Numbered from the stretch's first letter, positions 23,885-33,445 are shown. The stretch: 35,749 bases of DNA from an uncultured Mycoplasmatota bacterium (GCA_947574255.1 CANPJT010000007.1:1-35749), one strand, 5' to 3'. Notes: generated by a model not told the origin, from the sequence alone. Numbers and translations are program-made.

Positions 23885-25021
23885 ATAAAAAAAGTAATTT
23901 TTATATCACTAATTATTATCTTAATTATATCAATTAGTTTTAATATCCCTCATTTATTCATCAATAAAACAAATCATCAAAATATTGAAACACCTATTAA
24001 TTATAATTTAATTAAAGAATATCACTTATCCTTGGGAATGGTAGGAGATGCTTTATATCATTCTGGAGTTTATAAAGATGGTTTGCAAAGTGATGGAAAA
24101 TACAATTATGACTATCAATTGTCTGAATTATCTCCCATCATAAAAAATTATGATTTAGCTTTCTACAATCAAGAAACCATTCTAGGTGGAATTGAACTTG
24201 GCCTTTCTTCTTATCCTCGTTTTAACTCCCCAAAAGAAGTTGGAGATTCTTTTATTAAAGCTGGATTTAATCTAATAAGTTTAGCCAATAACCATACTTT
24301 GGATGGAGGTGAAGAAGCAATTCTAAATTCCATTAATTATTGGGAAACTAAAAATGTAACAACTGCTGGAAGTTATAAATCTTTTGATGAGCAAAATCAA
24401 CTACCAATATATATTAAAAATGGCATTACTTTTGCATTTTTTGCTTATACTGATACTACAAATGGCTTAAAGACTCCTAACCAAAAAGAATATTTAGTAA
24501 ATATATTTAATAAAGAAAAAGTCAAAAATGATATAAATAAAATAAAAGATTTAGTAGATATTATTATTGTTTCGATGCATTGGGGTGCCGAATATACTCA
24601 TGAACCAACTTCTACTCAAAAAGAAGAAGCTGAATACTTAGCATCTTTAGGGGTTAATATTATAATTGGCAGTCATCCTCATGTTATTCAACCAATCGAA
24701 CACATTGGAAATACTATTGTTATTTATTCTTTAGGAAATTTTATCTCTGGTCAAGATGGCCTTAATAAAAGAATTGGTCTTTTAGCATCTTTAGATATAA
24801 ATAAAGCTATAAAAAATAACAATACTACTATAACTATCAATAACATAAAAGGCGACTTATTATACACTTATCATAATGGTCACTATCGTAAATTTAAAGT
24901 AATTCCTTTTTCAAAATTAAATAATACTATCCTACCTGATTATGAAAATATCAAAACAACATATGAATCCATCATTAATAAAAATGATCCTAGCATTCAA
25001 GTAGGAACATTAACTTCATAA
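23885..25021 (+). CDS. capA-like: CapA-family protein (poly-glutamate synthesis CapA-like) with ATA start
   Basis: The CapA metallophosphatase-fold core is complete: LGMVGDALYH, NQETILGG, SLANNHTLDGG, VSMHWGAEY, GSHPHVIQPIE and IYSLGNFISG. This family acts at the cell surface in polymer capsule or wall metabolism. The frame is open upstream to a stop at 23855 and encodes a signal anchor (KKVIFISLIIILIISISF) before the core. No ATG, GTG or TTG occurs between that stop and the internal TTG at 24032, which would remove the anchor. GGGAGAG at 23874-23880 lies at normal distance before ATA 23885, followed by Lys-Lys, just where ATG is expected. So either ATA is used at low efficiency or the start codon has been lost. 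Confidence 0.75.
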   Translation: MKKVIFISLIIILIISISFNIPHLFINKTNHQNIETPINYNLIKEYHLSLGMVGDALYHSGVYKDGLQSDGKYNYDYQLSELSPIIKNYDLAFYNQETILGGIELGLSSYPRFNSPKEVGDSFIKAGFNLISLANNHTLDGGEEAILNSINYWETKNVTTAGSYKSFDEQNQLPIYIKNGITFAFFAYTDTTNGLKTPNQKEYLVNIFNKEKVKNDINKIKDLVDIIIVSMHWGAEYTHEPTSTQKEEAEYLASLGVNIIIGSHPHVIQPIEHIGNTIVIYSLGNFISGQDGLNKRIGLLASLDINKAIKNNNTTITINNIKGDLLYTYHNGHYRKFKVIPFSKLNNTILPDYENIKTTYESIINKNDPSIQVGTLTS

Positions 25022-25071
25022 AGTATATTTTTTTCATTATATAATAGACTATTAATAGAAAGAGGTATTTT

Positions 25072-25524
25072 ATGAATAAATTAAAATCATTATTTTATCT
25101 TTTTTTTCCTATTATAATTGGAAGCTTAGTTGCCTTCTTAATCAAAAATAATATCGATTACCAATTCTTAATAAAACCTCCATTTGCCCCACCAAAAATT
25201 TTATTTCCTATCGCTTGGACAATTATTTATCTTTTAATGGGATTATCGTTCTATTTATATAAAAAAAATAATATATCTTTAGAAATTACTGATTTTATAT
25301 ATTATTTACAACTATTTATAAATGCTTTATGGTCTATTATTTTCTTTAACTGGAAATTAAGGTTATTAGCAACAATTTGGATTATTTTTCTAGACATTGT
25401 TGTTTTAATTCTTCTTTATTTATTTTCCAAACAAAACAAACTGTCCATGATTCTTAATATTCCTTATTTAATTTGGATTTTATTTGCTACTTATCTAACT
25501 ACAGGAATTTATATCTTAAACTAA
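25072..25524 (+). CDS. tspO: TspO/MBR family protein
   Basis: 150 residues, five membrane helices as in the family. Signature segments: KPPFAPPKILFPIAWTIIYLLMG after helix 1, NALWSIIFF in helix 3, and PYLIWILFATYL in helix 5. TspO proteins bind tetrapyrroles and related small molecules in the membrane; the physiological role in Bacillota is not settled. Ribosome site AGAGGT, 5 bases before ATG. It lies 50 bases after the CapA-like gene, and a TATAAT near 25041 could be a -10 box of its own. Confidence 0.9.
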   Translation: MNKLKSLFYLFFPIIIGSLVAFLIKNNIDYQFLIKPPFAPPKILFPIAWTIIYLLMGLSFYLYKKNNISLEITDFIYYLQLFINALWSIIFFNWKLRLLATIWIIFLDIVVLILLYLFSKQNKLSMILNIPYLIWILFATYLTTGIYILN

Positions 25525-25566
25525 AAAAATAGAAAAATATTAATAATATCTTTCTATTTTTTTATA
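25525..25566. terminator. Bidirectional terminator between convergent genes
   Basis: AAATAGAAA, then ATATT, loop AAT, AATAT, then TTTCTATTTTTTT. The stem has A runs on the left and T runs on the right, so it can end both tspO on the plus strand and the surface-protein gene on the minus strand. Confidence 0.75.
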
Positions 25567-25655
25567 TTTTTAAATCATTTTTAGATTTATAATTACTTTT
25601 AATATAATATGGTAAATATCATGCTTAAAAAACATTTGTCTTTTGGCGAGCATTT

Positions 25656-25880
25656 CTATCCTGCTTTTAGTATTATTGGGTTAGTATTTGTTCCTGCACC
25701 GCTTTCAACTACCGTTTCCGATTTTAGATATACGACTGGACGCGCCGCATATGCAGTGCTCGCAAAATTAGTGTCACTCAAATACCCTGACGCAGTCAAA
25801 TGGAAAACAGAGGAAGTACGGGAAGACCACGGCATAATCGTCCATTGCTCATTACTACGATCTAACAACCAGTCGTTGTT
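25656..25880 (-). other. High-GC, divergent C-terminal segment of the surface-protein gene
   Basis: 25681-25860 is 46% G+C by count (83 of 180), against 25% for 26281-26460 in the same gene (45 of 180). It uses codons such as CGT, CCG, GCG, TCG and ACG that are rare in the rest of the gene. It encodes the end of the protein: the conserved frame WT-x-x-P-x-SS and RPVVYL, with most positions between them unlike the paralogue at 34695. See findings. Confidence 0.6.
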
Positions 25881-26754
25881 CTTACAGTAACTTACATCAC
25901 TTTTCCAACTATCTAGTGTTGTATTTAAACATGTATTTCTATCTGTTGTAGTTCCTCCACTTGTTGCATATCCATAATCGCTTGGATACATTAATCCGAC
26001 ATTTCCTGTCCATTTTGTTGAGCTTCCACTAGATACTGTTGTTCCTCTTTCTAATGTATAAAACTCACTTGCTATTTTAGAAATCGTACTGCTTCCCCCT
26101 AAGTTCCAGACACTCTCACTTATCATATCTTTTGCTATATATGTTAAACCTGTATTTTCAAAACTATTTGTTCGATTATAATAATCTCCTTCATTTAATA
26201 AACTTTTTAATGAAGCTTTACTCCAATTATTTACCATATTAGAATTCCAAGAATATTTTCCTATACTCTCACTTCTTATTATTTTGACTTTATCTTCTTT
26301 ACTTCCATCTGGATTCTCTATATCTTTCATTACTCCTATTATTCGCCATAATTCATTATTGAATGACACATAATTATTTGGATTGTATCCTATATATCGA
26401 ATATTACCAAAGTCATCTTCTACTAATGTACTTGAATTTAGATTTTTTAAATATTTTATTAAAGTTTGTGATTCTTTAAAATCTACATTACATTTTACTT
26501 TTTTACTATTATTTGAATTAATACTTACAAGTCCCCAATTAGTATTATCCCACTCTGCTGTTACTTCATTTTCACATGTTACAATATTGGCAACATATCC
26601 ATCATTTTTACCAGGAAAGGCTTGTTCTACAACTTGACCATTTATTGTAAAAGTTAGTTCAATATCCCCACTACTAAAATCTGGTATGGTTCCCCTTAGT
26701 ACATTATAGCTTTTATTCTCTTGGTATAAGGCATAACTCCTATATACTAATATG

Positions 26755-26764
26755 CCCCCCCCCC
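26755..26764 (-). repeat. Homopolymer tract of ten G on the coding strand
   Basis: Ten C on the plus strand at 26755-26764. It lies in codons 25-28 of the surface-protein gene; nine G would restore the frame. Confidence 0.9.
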
Positions 26765-26863
26765 AGGATGGCCACTGCACCTAGAGCTAGGAGAGTATTT
26801 TTTAATTTTTTGTTTTTCTTGAAACTTTTTAATTTCATTTTTATCCCTCTTCCTATTATCTAA

Positions 26864-26892
26864 ATTATAGCATTTATCTTATGGATTAGCAA
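26864..26892 (-). promoter_or_regulatory. Promoter of the G-tract surface-protein gene
   Basis: Minus strand: TTGCTA (26892-26887), 17-base spacer, TATAAT (26869-26864), with TG one base before the -10 (extended -10). The leader to ATG 26838 is about 20 bases with GAGGG. The gene is thus well set up for transcription even though its frame is closed. Confidence 0.75.
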
Positions 26893-26943
26893 ATTAATAT
26901 TAATATATCCAAGAAAAATTAAAATAAATTATTCAAACATATA

Positions 26944-27528
26944 CTAGAGAGTTTTTTTAAGTTTTATAAAAATATATAAAAATATCAAAGAAACCGTATA
27001 ACCAGCCAAAACATCACTTATATAATGAACATTTAAATAAATCCTACTATAACCTACTATTAAAATAATAAGACTTAAAATAGCTGTCCATCCTATTTTA
27101 CTAGCTTTACACCAAGAACTCTTCCACACCATGTAAATCAAATATCCATAAAATGTCATAACAGCACTTGCATGTCCACTCGGAAAACTATAAGAATTCT
27201 CTTCTACTAAGTGGATAAGTGCTGGTCTTGGTCTTACAAATATCAACTTCAAAACATTATTAAGTATTGTAGATAAAACTATTGCACTGTAAAGGCTTAA
27301 TAAATCTTTCTTATTTTTATAAATAACTAGTAAAACAACACTAAAAACAATTATTACCCAAAAACTTCCAAAATTTGTTATACATCTAAAAAAATTAGTC
27401 AAACAATCATTGTGCATAACTACTAAGTTATAAACATCATCAATTAAATAAACCTTACCTGTTAATAACAAGACAATAATTGTTAATAAAACTAAACATG
27501 GTATAACTATTAAAATATTTTTTTTCAT
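26944..27528 (-). CDS. PAP2-family phosphatase, membrane
   Basis: 194 residues with five or six membrane helices and the three PAP2 motifs: KLIFVRPRP, YSFPSGHAS and SRIYLNVHYISDV. These hold the catalytic histidines and the phosphate-binding Arg and Lys. The family removes phosphate from undecaprenyl pyrophosphate, phosphatidic acid or phosphatidylglycerol phosphate at the outer face of the membrane. Its ATG overlaps the TGA of the asparagine synthetase gene (ATGA at 27525-27528). Sharing an operon with an LTA-synthase-like enzyme makes lipid-carrier or teichoic-acid lipid recycling plausible. Confidence 0.9.
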   Translation of the reverse strand: MKKNILIVIPCLVLLTIIVLLLTGKVYLIDDVYNLVVMHNDCLTNFFRCITNFGSFWVIIVFSVVLLVIYKNKKDLLSLYSAIVLSTILNNVLKLIFVRPRPALIHLVEENSYSFPSGHASAVMTFYGYLIYMVWKSSWCKASKIGWTAILSLIILIVGYSRIYLNVHYISDVLAGYTVSLIFLYIFIKLKKTL

Positions 27529-29360
27529 ATTAAATTATAATCTTTATCTAAGAAAAATATTTCATACCATTTAATAAAGCAATAAACTGTCCATATTTTT
27601 CTATAAGTGTCCTTTTTATGATTCTTATGTTGTTCTAATAGCTTTAACAAATAATCTTGATTAAAAAATTCTCCCACAAAATCTTGACTTATCGTCTTTT
27701 TCACTTCACTATAAAAATCATCTTCTCTTATCCATTCACGAAGTGGCACAGGAAATCCTAACTTTTTCTTTTTATATGATTCATTAGGAATAACCTTTTT
27801 AGCTGCTTCTCTTAAAGCAACTTTAGTATTTGACTTAGTTACTTTATATTCTTCTGGTAAAGTTGCTGCCAACTTAAATACCTCTTTATCTATAAAAGGA
27901 ACTCGCCCCTCTATTGAGTTAGCCATTGTCATTCGATCTGCTTTTTGTAAAATATCTTTAATTAACCAATAATTAATATCTATTGCTTGCATCTTTACTA
28001 AATTATCTTGATTTCCATACTTTAAAAATGTTTCTTTAGTTATTTCTTTATTCTTAATATTATCATTAATTTTTAAAACTTTTTTACGCTCTTTTTCACT
28101 AAAAACTTTATTGACACCAATATAATTATCTTCTAATTTAATACCTCGCCGAACAATAAAATTACGTCCTCTAAATTCAGGAAGCATCCCAAAAAACAAA
28201 GCAGCTAGATGACGAATGGGATAAGGTATCTTATTATACCATTTTAAATCAACTTCCTCTCGGTAACTGTTATATCCCCCAAAAAACTCATCTGCCCCTT
28301 CTCCAGATAATACTACTTTAACATCTTTACTAGCTAAATTAGCAACAAAATATAAAGCTATAGCTGCTGGATCACTACTTGGTTCATCCATATGATATAA
28401 AATCTTTGGGACTATCCCCATATATTCTTTTTTAGTAATTTTTTTACTAACATTTTTTATCCCTAATTTATCAGTTAAATCTTTAGCATACTCTATTTCA
28501 TTATACTTAGGGATATCATAACCCACAGTATAAGTTTTATCTGGTTTAGCTAAGCTAACCAAGTAAGAAGAATCTATTCCGCTTGATAAAAATGAACCAA
28601 CTTCCACATCACTAAGCAAATGATAATTAATTGATTCTTTCATAACTTTATCTATTTTACTTACTGTTTCATCAAATTCCAATCTTTTTTCTTTAAACTT
28701 AATATCATAAAATCTTTTAATAGAAATTCTTCCATTTTTATAAACTAATAAACAACCTGGATCTAAACGATAAACCCCTTTAAAAAATGTTTCAGTAGTT
28801 GGAGTAAAACTAAAAGATAAATAAGGCCCAATAATTTCTTTATTTAATTCACGTTCAAATTTAGGATGTTCTAAAAACGATTTGATTTCAGACGCAAACA
28901 TAAAAGTATTATCATTTTGATAATAATAAAACGGCTTAATTCCAAAATTATCTCGTGCTGCAAATAAGGTTTCATTTTTCTTATCCCAAATAGCAAAAGC
29001 AAACATTCCACGAAGTTTTTTTGGTAAATCCTCTCCCCATTCTTCATACCCATGTACTAAAACTTCAGTATCACAATTAGTTTTAAATTTATATTTTAAT
29101 TTTTTTAATTCATCTTTTAATTCAATATAATTATAAATCTCTCCATTAAACACAATAACTAAATTTTTATCTTTATTAAACATGGGTTGTGCTCCTGATT
29201 TAATATCTATAATTGAAAGACGACGATGTCCTAAAGCAACATTTTCATCAGTATAATACCCTTCTTGATCAGGACCTCGATGAATTATTCGATCTGACAT
29301 TTTTTTAATTATTTTATCTTTATTTTTATCCTTACTTATAAAACCTGTAATTCCGCACAT
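27525..29360 (-). CDS. asnB: Asparagine synthetase, glutamine-hydrolysing
   Basis: 611 residues, normal for AsnB. Cys2 (MCGITGF) is the glutaminase nucleophile. RIIHRGPDQEG, ALGHRRLSIID and VFNGEIYNY complete the glutaminase half, up to about residue 190. The synthetase half has the ATP pyrophosphatase loop FLSSGIDSSYLV, then VLSGEGADEFFGGY and SIEGRVPFIDKEV. It makes asparagine from aspartate, glutamine and ATP; some relatives amidate cell-wall or other substrates instead. AAGGAG precedes ATG. It lies between the LTA-synthase-like gene (15-base gap) and the PAP2 gene (4-base overlap). Confidence 0.93.
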   Translation of the reverse strand: MCGITGFISKDKNKDKIIKKMSDRIIHRGPDQEGYYTDENVALGHRRLSIIDIKSGAQPMFNKDKNLVIVFNGEIYNYIELKDELKKLKYKFKTNCDTEVLVHGYEEWGEDLPKKLRGMFAFAIWDKKNETLFAARDNFGIKPFYYYQNDNTFMFASEIKSFLEHPKFERELNKEIIGPYLSFSFTPTTETFFKGVYRLDPGCLLVYKNGRISIKRFYDIKFKEKRLEFDETVSKIDKVMKESINYHLLSDVEVGSFLSSGIDSSYLVSLAKPDKTYTVGYDIPKYNEIEYAKDLTDKLGIKNVSKKITKKEYMGIVPKILYHMDEPSSDPAAIALYFVANLASKDVKVVLSGEGADEFFGGYNSYREEVDLKWYNKIPYPIRHLAALFFGMLPEFRGRNFIVRRGIKLEDNYIGVNKVFSEKERKKVLKINDNIKNKEITKETFLKYGNQDNLVKMQAIDINYWLIKDILQKADRMTMANSIEGRVPFIDKEVFKLAATLPEEYKVTKSNTKVALREAAKKVIPNESYKKKKLGFPVPLREWIREDDFYSEVKKTISQDFVGEFFNQDYLLKLLEQHKNHKKDTYRKIWTVYCFIKWYEIFFLDKDYNLI

Positions 29361-29375
29361 AATATTTTCTCCTTA

Positions 29376-31286
29376 TTAACTTAAAATTTTTCGATATAAA
29401 TCATTCTCCATAATCATTTTACTAACAGTAAAACTATTTAAAGCTCTCTTGTTCATTAATTCAATATAACTTTTATCTAATATTTCTTGATTATTTGAAA
29501 CAAATCCTGAATTAATTAAATATTTACCTTTATCTGATATCCAACTTCGATCAGAAAACATCACAAAGCCATCTGTATCACTAAAAATATCATTTCCTAA
29601 AAGTAATCTTGAATCATACTCTATTCCAAATAAATTCAAAAGCGTTGGTAAAACATCTAATTGTCCAGCTACTTTACTGATTATTTTACTCTCATTTTTA
29701 TTATTCCAAATAATTAAATTACTATGATTAACTTCTACCGTCTCATCTCGTTCATAATTTGATACTTCATTTATTTCATCAACCTCTAAAGTATAAGGAT
29801 AATGATCTCCAGTTAAAACAATTACTGTATCATCTAAAATATCTTTTTTCTTCAATTGATTTATTAAATCATTCAAAGCATTTTCTAACTCTAATTGTGT
29901 TGCTAAATAAGCTTTAACATCTTCACTATAAGGTAAATCTTCTACTAAAGATTTATTCTTCAAAGCAATATTATTACCATCAGAAAAAATATAAGGTGCA
30001 TGACCACTAACTGTTATATAATAAGTTAAAAATGGTTCATTACCACTATAATCATCTAAAGTTTTAGTAAATAAATCAATATCACTAGGAAGCCATTTAC
30101 AATCTAAATAGTTCTCTAAGCCATTCCCACACGCTACAAATTTATTAAATCCTAAAGTAGACATCGTCTTATTTCTTCCATAATACTTATACTGCCAATT
30201 ATGATAACTAGTTGTATTATACCCAATATTACCAAAAGCATTACCAATTGCATATGGCAAATAAGAATTATCATTACGCCACGTTCCTAAAATTTCTTGT
30301 GTTGGAATTAAACTTGTCATCGCTTGAAACTCTCCTCCAGTAGTACTTAAAAAAACTGGAGAATAATAATTAGTAAAATTAAATCCTTCATTTACTAACT
30401 TATATAAAGTTGGTGTTAACTCTTTAGAAACAGCTATGGAATTAAATCCTTCAGCTAAAATAAAAATAAGATTTTTTCCTTTATAAAGCCCCGTATATTC
30501 ATTTTGTTTAGTTGCCTCTTTATCTTTGAAATAAGTATAAACTTCTTTTATATTTTCATTGTCTTCTAATGCTATTAAACTATCAAAATCAATATCCAAT
30601 CTATTATACTTATTTTCATTATTATATTCTTGAGCTTTATCTTCCAAAATTAATTTTTCTTCGAAGCCAAAAGTATTTCTTTTTAAACTTAGTCTTTGCG
30701 TTGTAAATATACCTAAAATATTATTAGAAGTAGTAAGCGAATTCGTATTATAATACAAATTATAAGCAGAATATAAATGATTTTTATCTAAATTTAAAGC
30801 TAACAAAGATATGACATGCGATATAATAATTAAAAAAACTACACTTATATTTACTCTTTTATTTTTTCTAGAATAATCAAATTTATTATGATAAATTAAA
30901 TAAATCATAAAAGGGATAAGTAACAATAACACATCTATTATTTTTGTAAAAAACAAATGAAATCCAATTTGATAAAAATCCATTGCCTGACTGGCAAGTT
31001 CTAAAGTACTTATCGAAAATGGCACAGTTAATAAAGAAAAATATAAATAATTAAATATATAAAAAACAGAAATAATTATGATTAATAATATAACTATAAA
31101 ATGTTGTTTTTTTTCTTTAAACAAACTAGTAAATAAATAAAAAATTAAAGATATTGTCAAACTAAACAAAATAACTATTATGAATTTTAACGTAGGTAAT
31201 TTATTAAACATTAAAATTTTACTTATTAATTCTAAATAAATAAAAAATAAAAAATAGAGAATCAATGTAGAATACTTTCTTTTCAT
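29376..31286 (-). CDS. ltaS-like: LTA synthase family sulfatase-fold enzyme
   Basis: 636 residues. Five membrane helices fill residues 1-175, then an extracellular alkaline-phosphatase/sulfatase-fold domain. LFILAEGFNS holds the first metal ligand (Glu279). STTGGEF places the catalytic Thr at about 315, four residues before the Glu as in LtaS. SYHNWQYKYYGR, TVSGHAPY and LTGDHYPY supply the other metal ligands. The family transfers glycerol phosphate from phosphatidylglycerol to lipoteichoic acid or related polymers at the outer membrane face. Strong AGGAGG precedes ATG. It lies 35 bases after tex and 15 before asnB, with no terminator seen between. Confidence 0.9.
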   Translation of the reverse strand: MKRKYSTLILYFLFFIYLELISKILMFNKLPTLKFIIVILFSLTISLIFYLFTSLFKEKKQHFIVILLIIIISVFYIFNYLYFSLLTVPFSISTLELASQAMDFYQIGFHLFFTKIIDVLLLLIPFMIYLIYHNKFDYSRKNKRVNISVVFLIIISHVISLLALNLDKNHLYSAYNLYYNTNSLTTSNNILGIFTTQRLSLKRNTFGFEEKLILEDKAQEYNNENKYNRLDIDFDSLIALEDNENIKEVYTYFKDKEATKQNEYTGLYKGKNLIFILAEGFNSIAVSKELTPTLYKLVNEGFNFTNYYSPVFLSTTGGEFQAMTSLIPTQEILGTWRNDNSYLPYAIGNAFGNIGYNTTSYHNWQYKYYGRNKTMSTLGFNKFVACGNGLENYLDCKWLPSDIDLFTKTLDDYSGNEPFLTYYITVSGHAPYIFSDGNNIALKNKSLVEDLPYSEDVKAYLATQLELENALNDLINQLKKKDILDDTVIVLTGDHYPYTLEVDEINEVSNYERDETVEVNHSNLIIWNNKNESKIISKVAGQLDVLPTLLNLFGIEYDSRLLLGNDIFSDTDGFVMFSDRSWISDKGKYLINSGFVSNNQEILDKSYIELMNKRALNSFTVSKMIMENDLYRKILS

Positions 31287-31321
31287 AAATCCTCCTTTAT
31301 ATCTTTATTATATCAAAAATA

Positions 31322-33436
31322 TTATATAAGTGTTAGATTAACTTTCTCCTTTTCTTTATCTATTTTATCAACATAACAAGTGATAATATCTCCTACATGA
31401 ATAACCTCTAAAGGATTACTAACAAAATCTTTACTTAATTTAGAAATATGAATAAGTCCATCATTATGAAGACCAATATCAACAAAAGCCCCAAAAGATA
31501 CAACATTTCTAACAGTTCCTGTAAGTTCCATTCCCTCACTTAAATCATCAATTGTTAAAACATCACTTTTAAGTAAAACATCATCTAAACTATCTCTAGG
31601 ATCTAAACCAGGTGTTAATAACTCTATAATAATATCATTTATTGTATAAATATCAGCCTTTAATTCTTGACTTAAACTTTCTTTTTGAGCACTATTTAAT
31701 TTATTTTTAAACTCTTCTTTTGCCATATCTTTTATGTCTAAATTTAATTTTTTTAATAATTGATTAGTTATTTCATAACTTTCTGGATGAATTTTTGTTT
31801 TATCTAATGGATTATCACCATCATTAATTCTTAAAAATCCAATACATTGCTCATAAACTTTATCACTTATTCCGCTTATTCCTTTAATCTCTTCTCTCGA
31901 TTTAAATGCTTTATTTTTTTTAAATTTTGCTATATTATCAATACACTTTTTATTCAATCCTGAAATATACTTTAAAATGCTCGAACTTGCAGTATTAATA
32001 TTTACTCCAACTTCATTAACTATTTTTGAAACTGTAAAATCAAGAGCATCACTAAGATTACTTTGATTTACATCATGTTGATATTCTCCTACACCAATTG
32101 ATTTAGGATCGATTTTAACAAGCTCTGATAATGGATCTTGAATTCTTCTTCCAATTGATATAGCACTACGTTTTTCTACTGTTAAATCAGGAAACTCATT
32201 TATAGCCAGTTTACTTGCTGAATAAACACTAGCTCCTGCTTCACTAACGATATTATATTTAACACTTAACCCTTTAATTGCATCACTCACAAAAAATTCA
32301 CTTTCTCGAGACGCTGTACCATTACCAATAGCAATAATATCAACATTATACTTAGAAATTAAATCTCTTAAAACTTTTGTTGCTTCTTCTTTTTTATTAT
32401 GTGGCTCATGTGGATAAATTGTGGCAATTTCTAAAACCTCACCATATGGGTTTAAAACAGCTAACTTACATCCAGTACGAAATGCTGGGTCAAAACCAAT
32501 GACTGTCTTATTTTTAATTGGTTTAGTCATTAATAACTTTTCCAAATTATCTTTAAAAGTACTAATTGCCGCCTCACTTGCAGCATCTGTCAACATGGTT
32601 CTTATTTCTCTTTCAATACTTGGCAAAATTAAACGCTTTAAAGCATCTTTAATCGCTTCTTCCACAATATCAGCTACAAAAGATTTTTTATTCTTAATTA
32701 CTCTTTCTTTATAGTTATCAAAAACTGCGTCTTTAGAAAAACTTAAAGAAACTGATAAAATTCCTTCTTTTTCGCCTCGATTAATTGCAAGTACACGATA
32801 ATGCTTTATATACTTAATTCGGTCCTGAAATTCATAATACATATCATAAATTTTTTTCTCATCAACACTATTTTTTTTCTTTTTTACTACTATTTCTCCA
32901 GTATTAAAAATATAGTTACGCACCCATTTACGTGTAGAAGCATTATCACTAATCCACTCACTAATAATATAAGAAGCATTTTTAATCGCATCTTCTACAC
33001 TCATATTATAACCATTTGCTAAAGAATCAATATCTCCAGTCATTGGAAAAGTCATAATTTTCTTTGCAAGAGGTTCTAAACCTAATTTAATAGCTTCAGT
33101 TGCTTTAGTTTTCTTCTTTTCCTTAAATGGTCGATACAAATCCTCTACTTCAATTAACTTTTCACACTTCAAAATACTTTCTTCTAAATCTGGTGTTAAC
33201 AAATCTTTCTCTTTAATTAACCGAATTACATCTTCTTTACGCTTCTCTAAATTACATAAATACTTATACTGTTCGTCTATTAAACCAATTTGTTCTTCAT
33301 CAAGAGCTCCAGTTGCTTCCTTTCTATATCTTGCTATAAACGGAATAGTACAATCTTCACTCAATAACTTTAAAACCGCTTCAACTTGCGATTCCTTAAC
33401 ATTTAACTTTAATGCCAATTCTCTTTTTATATTCAT
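31322..33436 (-). CDS. tex: Tex family RNA-binding transcription accessory protein
   Basis: 704 residues, typical Tex length and order. The N-terminal helical Tex domain starts MNIKRELALKLNVKESQVEAV and has the IPFIARYRKEATGALDEEQ hallmark. A YqgF/RNase-H-like domain (~320-450) has VIGFDPAFRTGCKLAVL and IAIGNGTASRESE. Helix-hairpin-helix motifs (~480-560) include IVNEVGVNINTASSSIL. A C-terminal S1 RNA-binding domain (~630-704) has GMELTGTVRNVVSFGAFVDI. Tex is a cytoplasmic nucleic-acid-binding factor linked to transcription and RNA decay. GGAGG 7 bases before ATG. First gene of the likely tex, ltaS-like, asnB, PAP2 run. Confidence 0.95.
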   Translation of the reverse strand: MNIKRELALKLNVKESQVEAVLKLLSEDCTIPFIARYRKEATGALDEEQIGLIDEQYKYLCNLEKRKEDVIRLIKEKDLLTPDLEESILKCEKLIEVEDLYRPFKEKKKTKATEAIKLGLEPLAKKIMTFPMTGDIDSLANGYNMSVEDAIKNASYIISEWISDNASTRKWVRNYIFNTGEIVVKKKKNSVDEKKIYDMYYEFQDRIKYIKHYRVLAINRGEKEGILSVSLSFSKDAVFDNYKERVIKNKKSFVADIVEEAIKDALKRLILPSIEREIRTMLTDAASEAAISTFKDNLEKLLMTKPIKNKTVIGFDPAFRTGCKLAVLNPYGEVLEIATIYPHEPHNKKEEATKVLRDLISKYNVDIIAIGNGTASRESEFFVSDAIKGLSVKYNIVSEAGASVYSASKLAINEFPDLTVEKRSAISIGRRIQDPLSELVKIDPKSIGVGEYQHDVNQSNLSDALDFTVSKIVNEVGVNINTASSSILKYISGLNKKCIDNIAKFKKNKAFKSREEIKGISGISDKVYEQCIGFLRINDGDNPLDKTKIHPESYEITNQLLKKLNLDIKDMAKEEFKNKLNSAQKESLSQELKADIYTINDIIIELLTPGLDPRDSLDDVLLKSDVLTIDDLSEGMELTGTVRNVVSFGAFVDIGLHNDGLIHISKLSKDFVSNPLEVIHVGDIITCYVDKIDKEKEKVNLTLI

Positions 33437-33445
33437 CTTTTACCT

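Larger units (their letters stand above)
25656..26838 (-). pseudogene. Large surface protein gene, out of frame at a G10 tract (phase variable?)
   Basis: From ATG 26838 (GAGGG 7-8 bases upstream) the gene reads MKLKSFKKNKKLKNTLLALG and AVAILGGG, a basic N-terminus and hydrophobic signal/anchor. A run of ten G (C10 at 26755-26764) then shifts it into a frame that ends at TAG 26740, giving 32 residues. With nine G it would continue GILVYRSYALYQENK for about 390 residues to 25656. The mature part matches the partial gene at 34695 over long stretches (VSFNNELWRIIGVMKDIENP, DMISESVWNLGG, SDYGYATSGG) and ends RPVVYLK. The repeated NELWR-I and LN-EG segments resemble DUF6273-type domains. A long G run in 27% GC DNA is typical of on/off switching. 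The last ~200 bases are 46% GC. Confidence 0.75.

Noticed and set aside
25609-25890. Plus-strand ORF of 93 codons starting MVNIMLKKHLSF
   Set aside because: It is the antisense of the conserved end of the surface-protein gene (RPVVYLK region). Its length reflects the high GC of that segment, and it shows no ribosome site or domain of its own.
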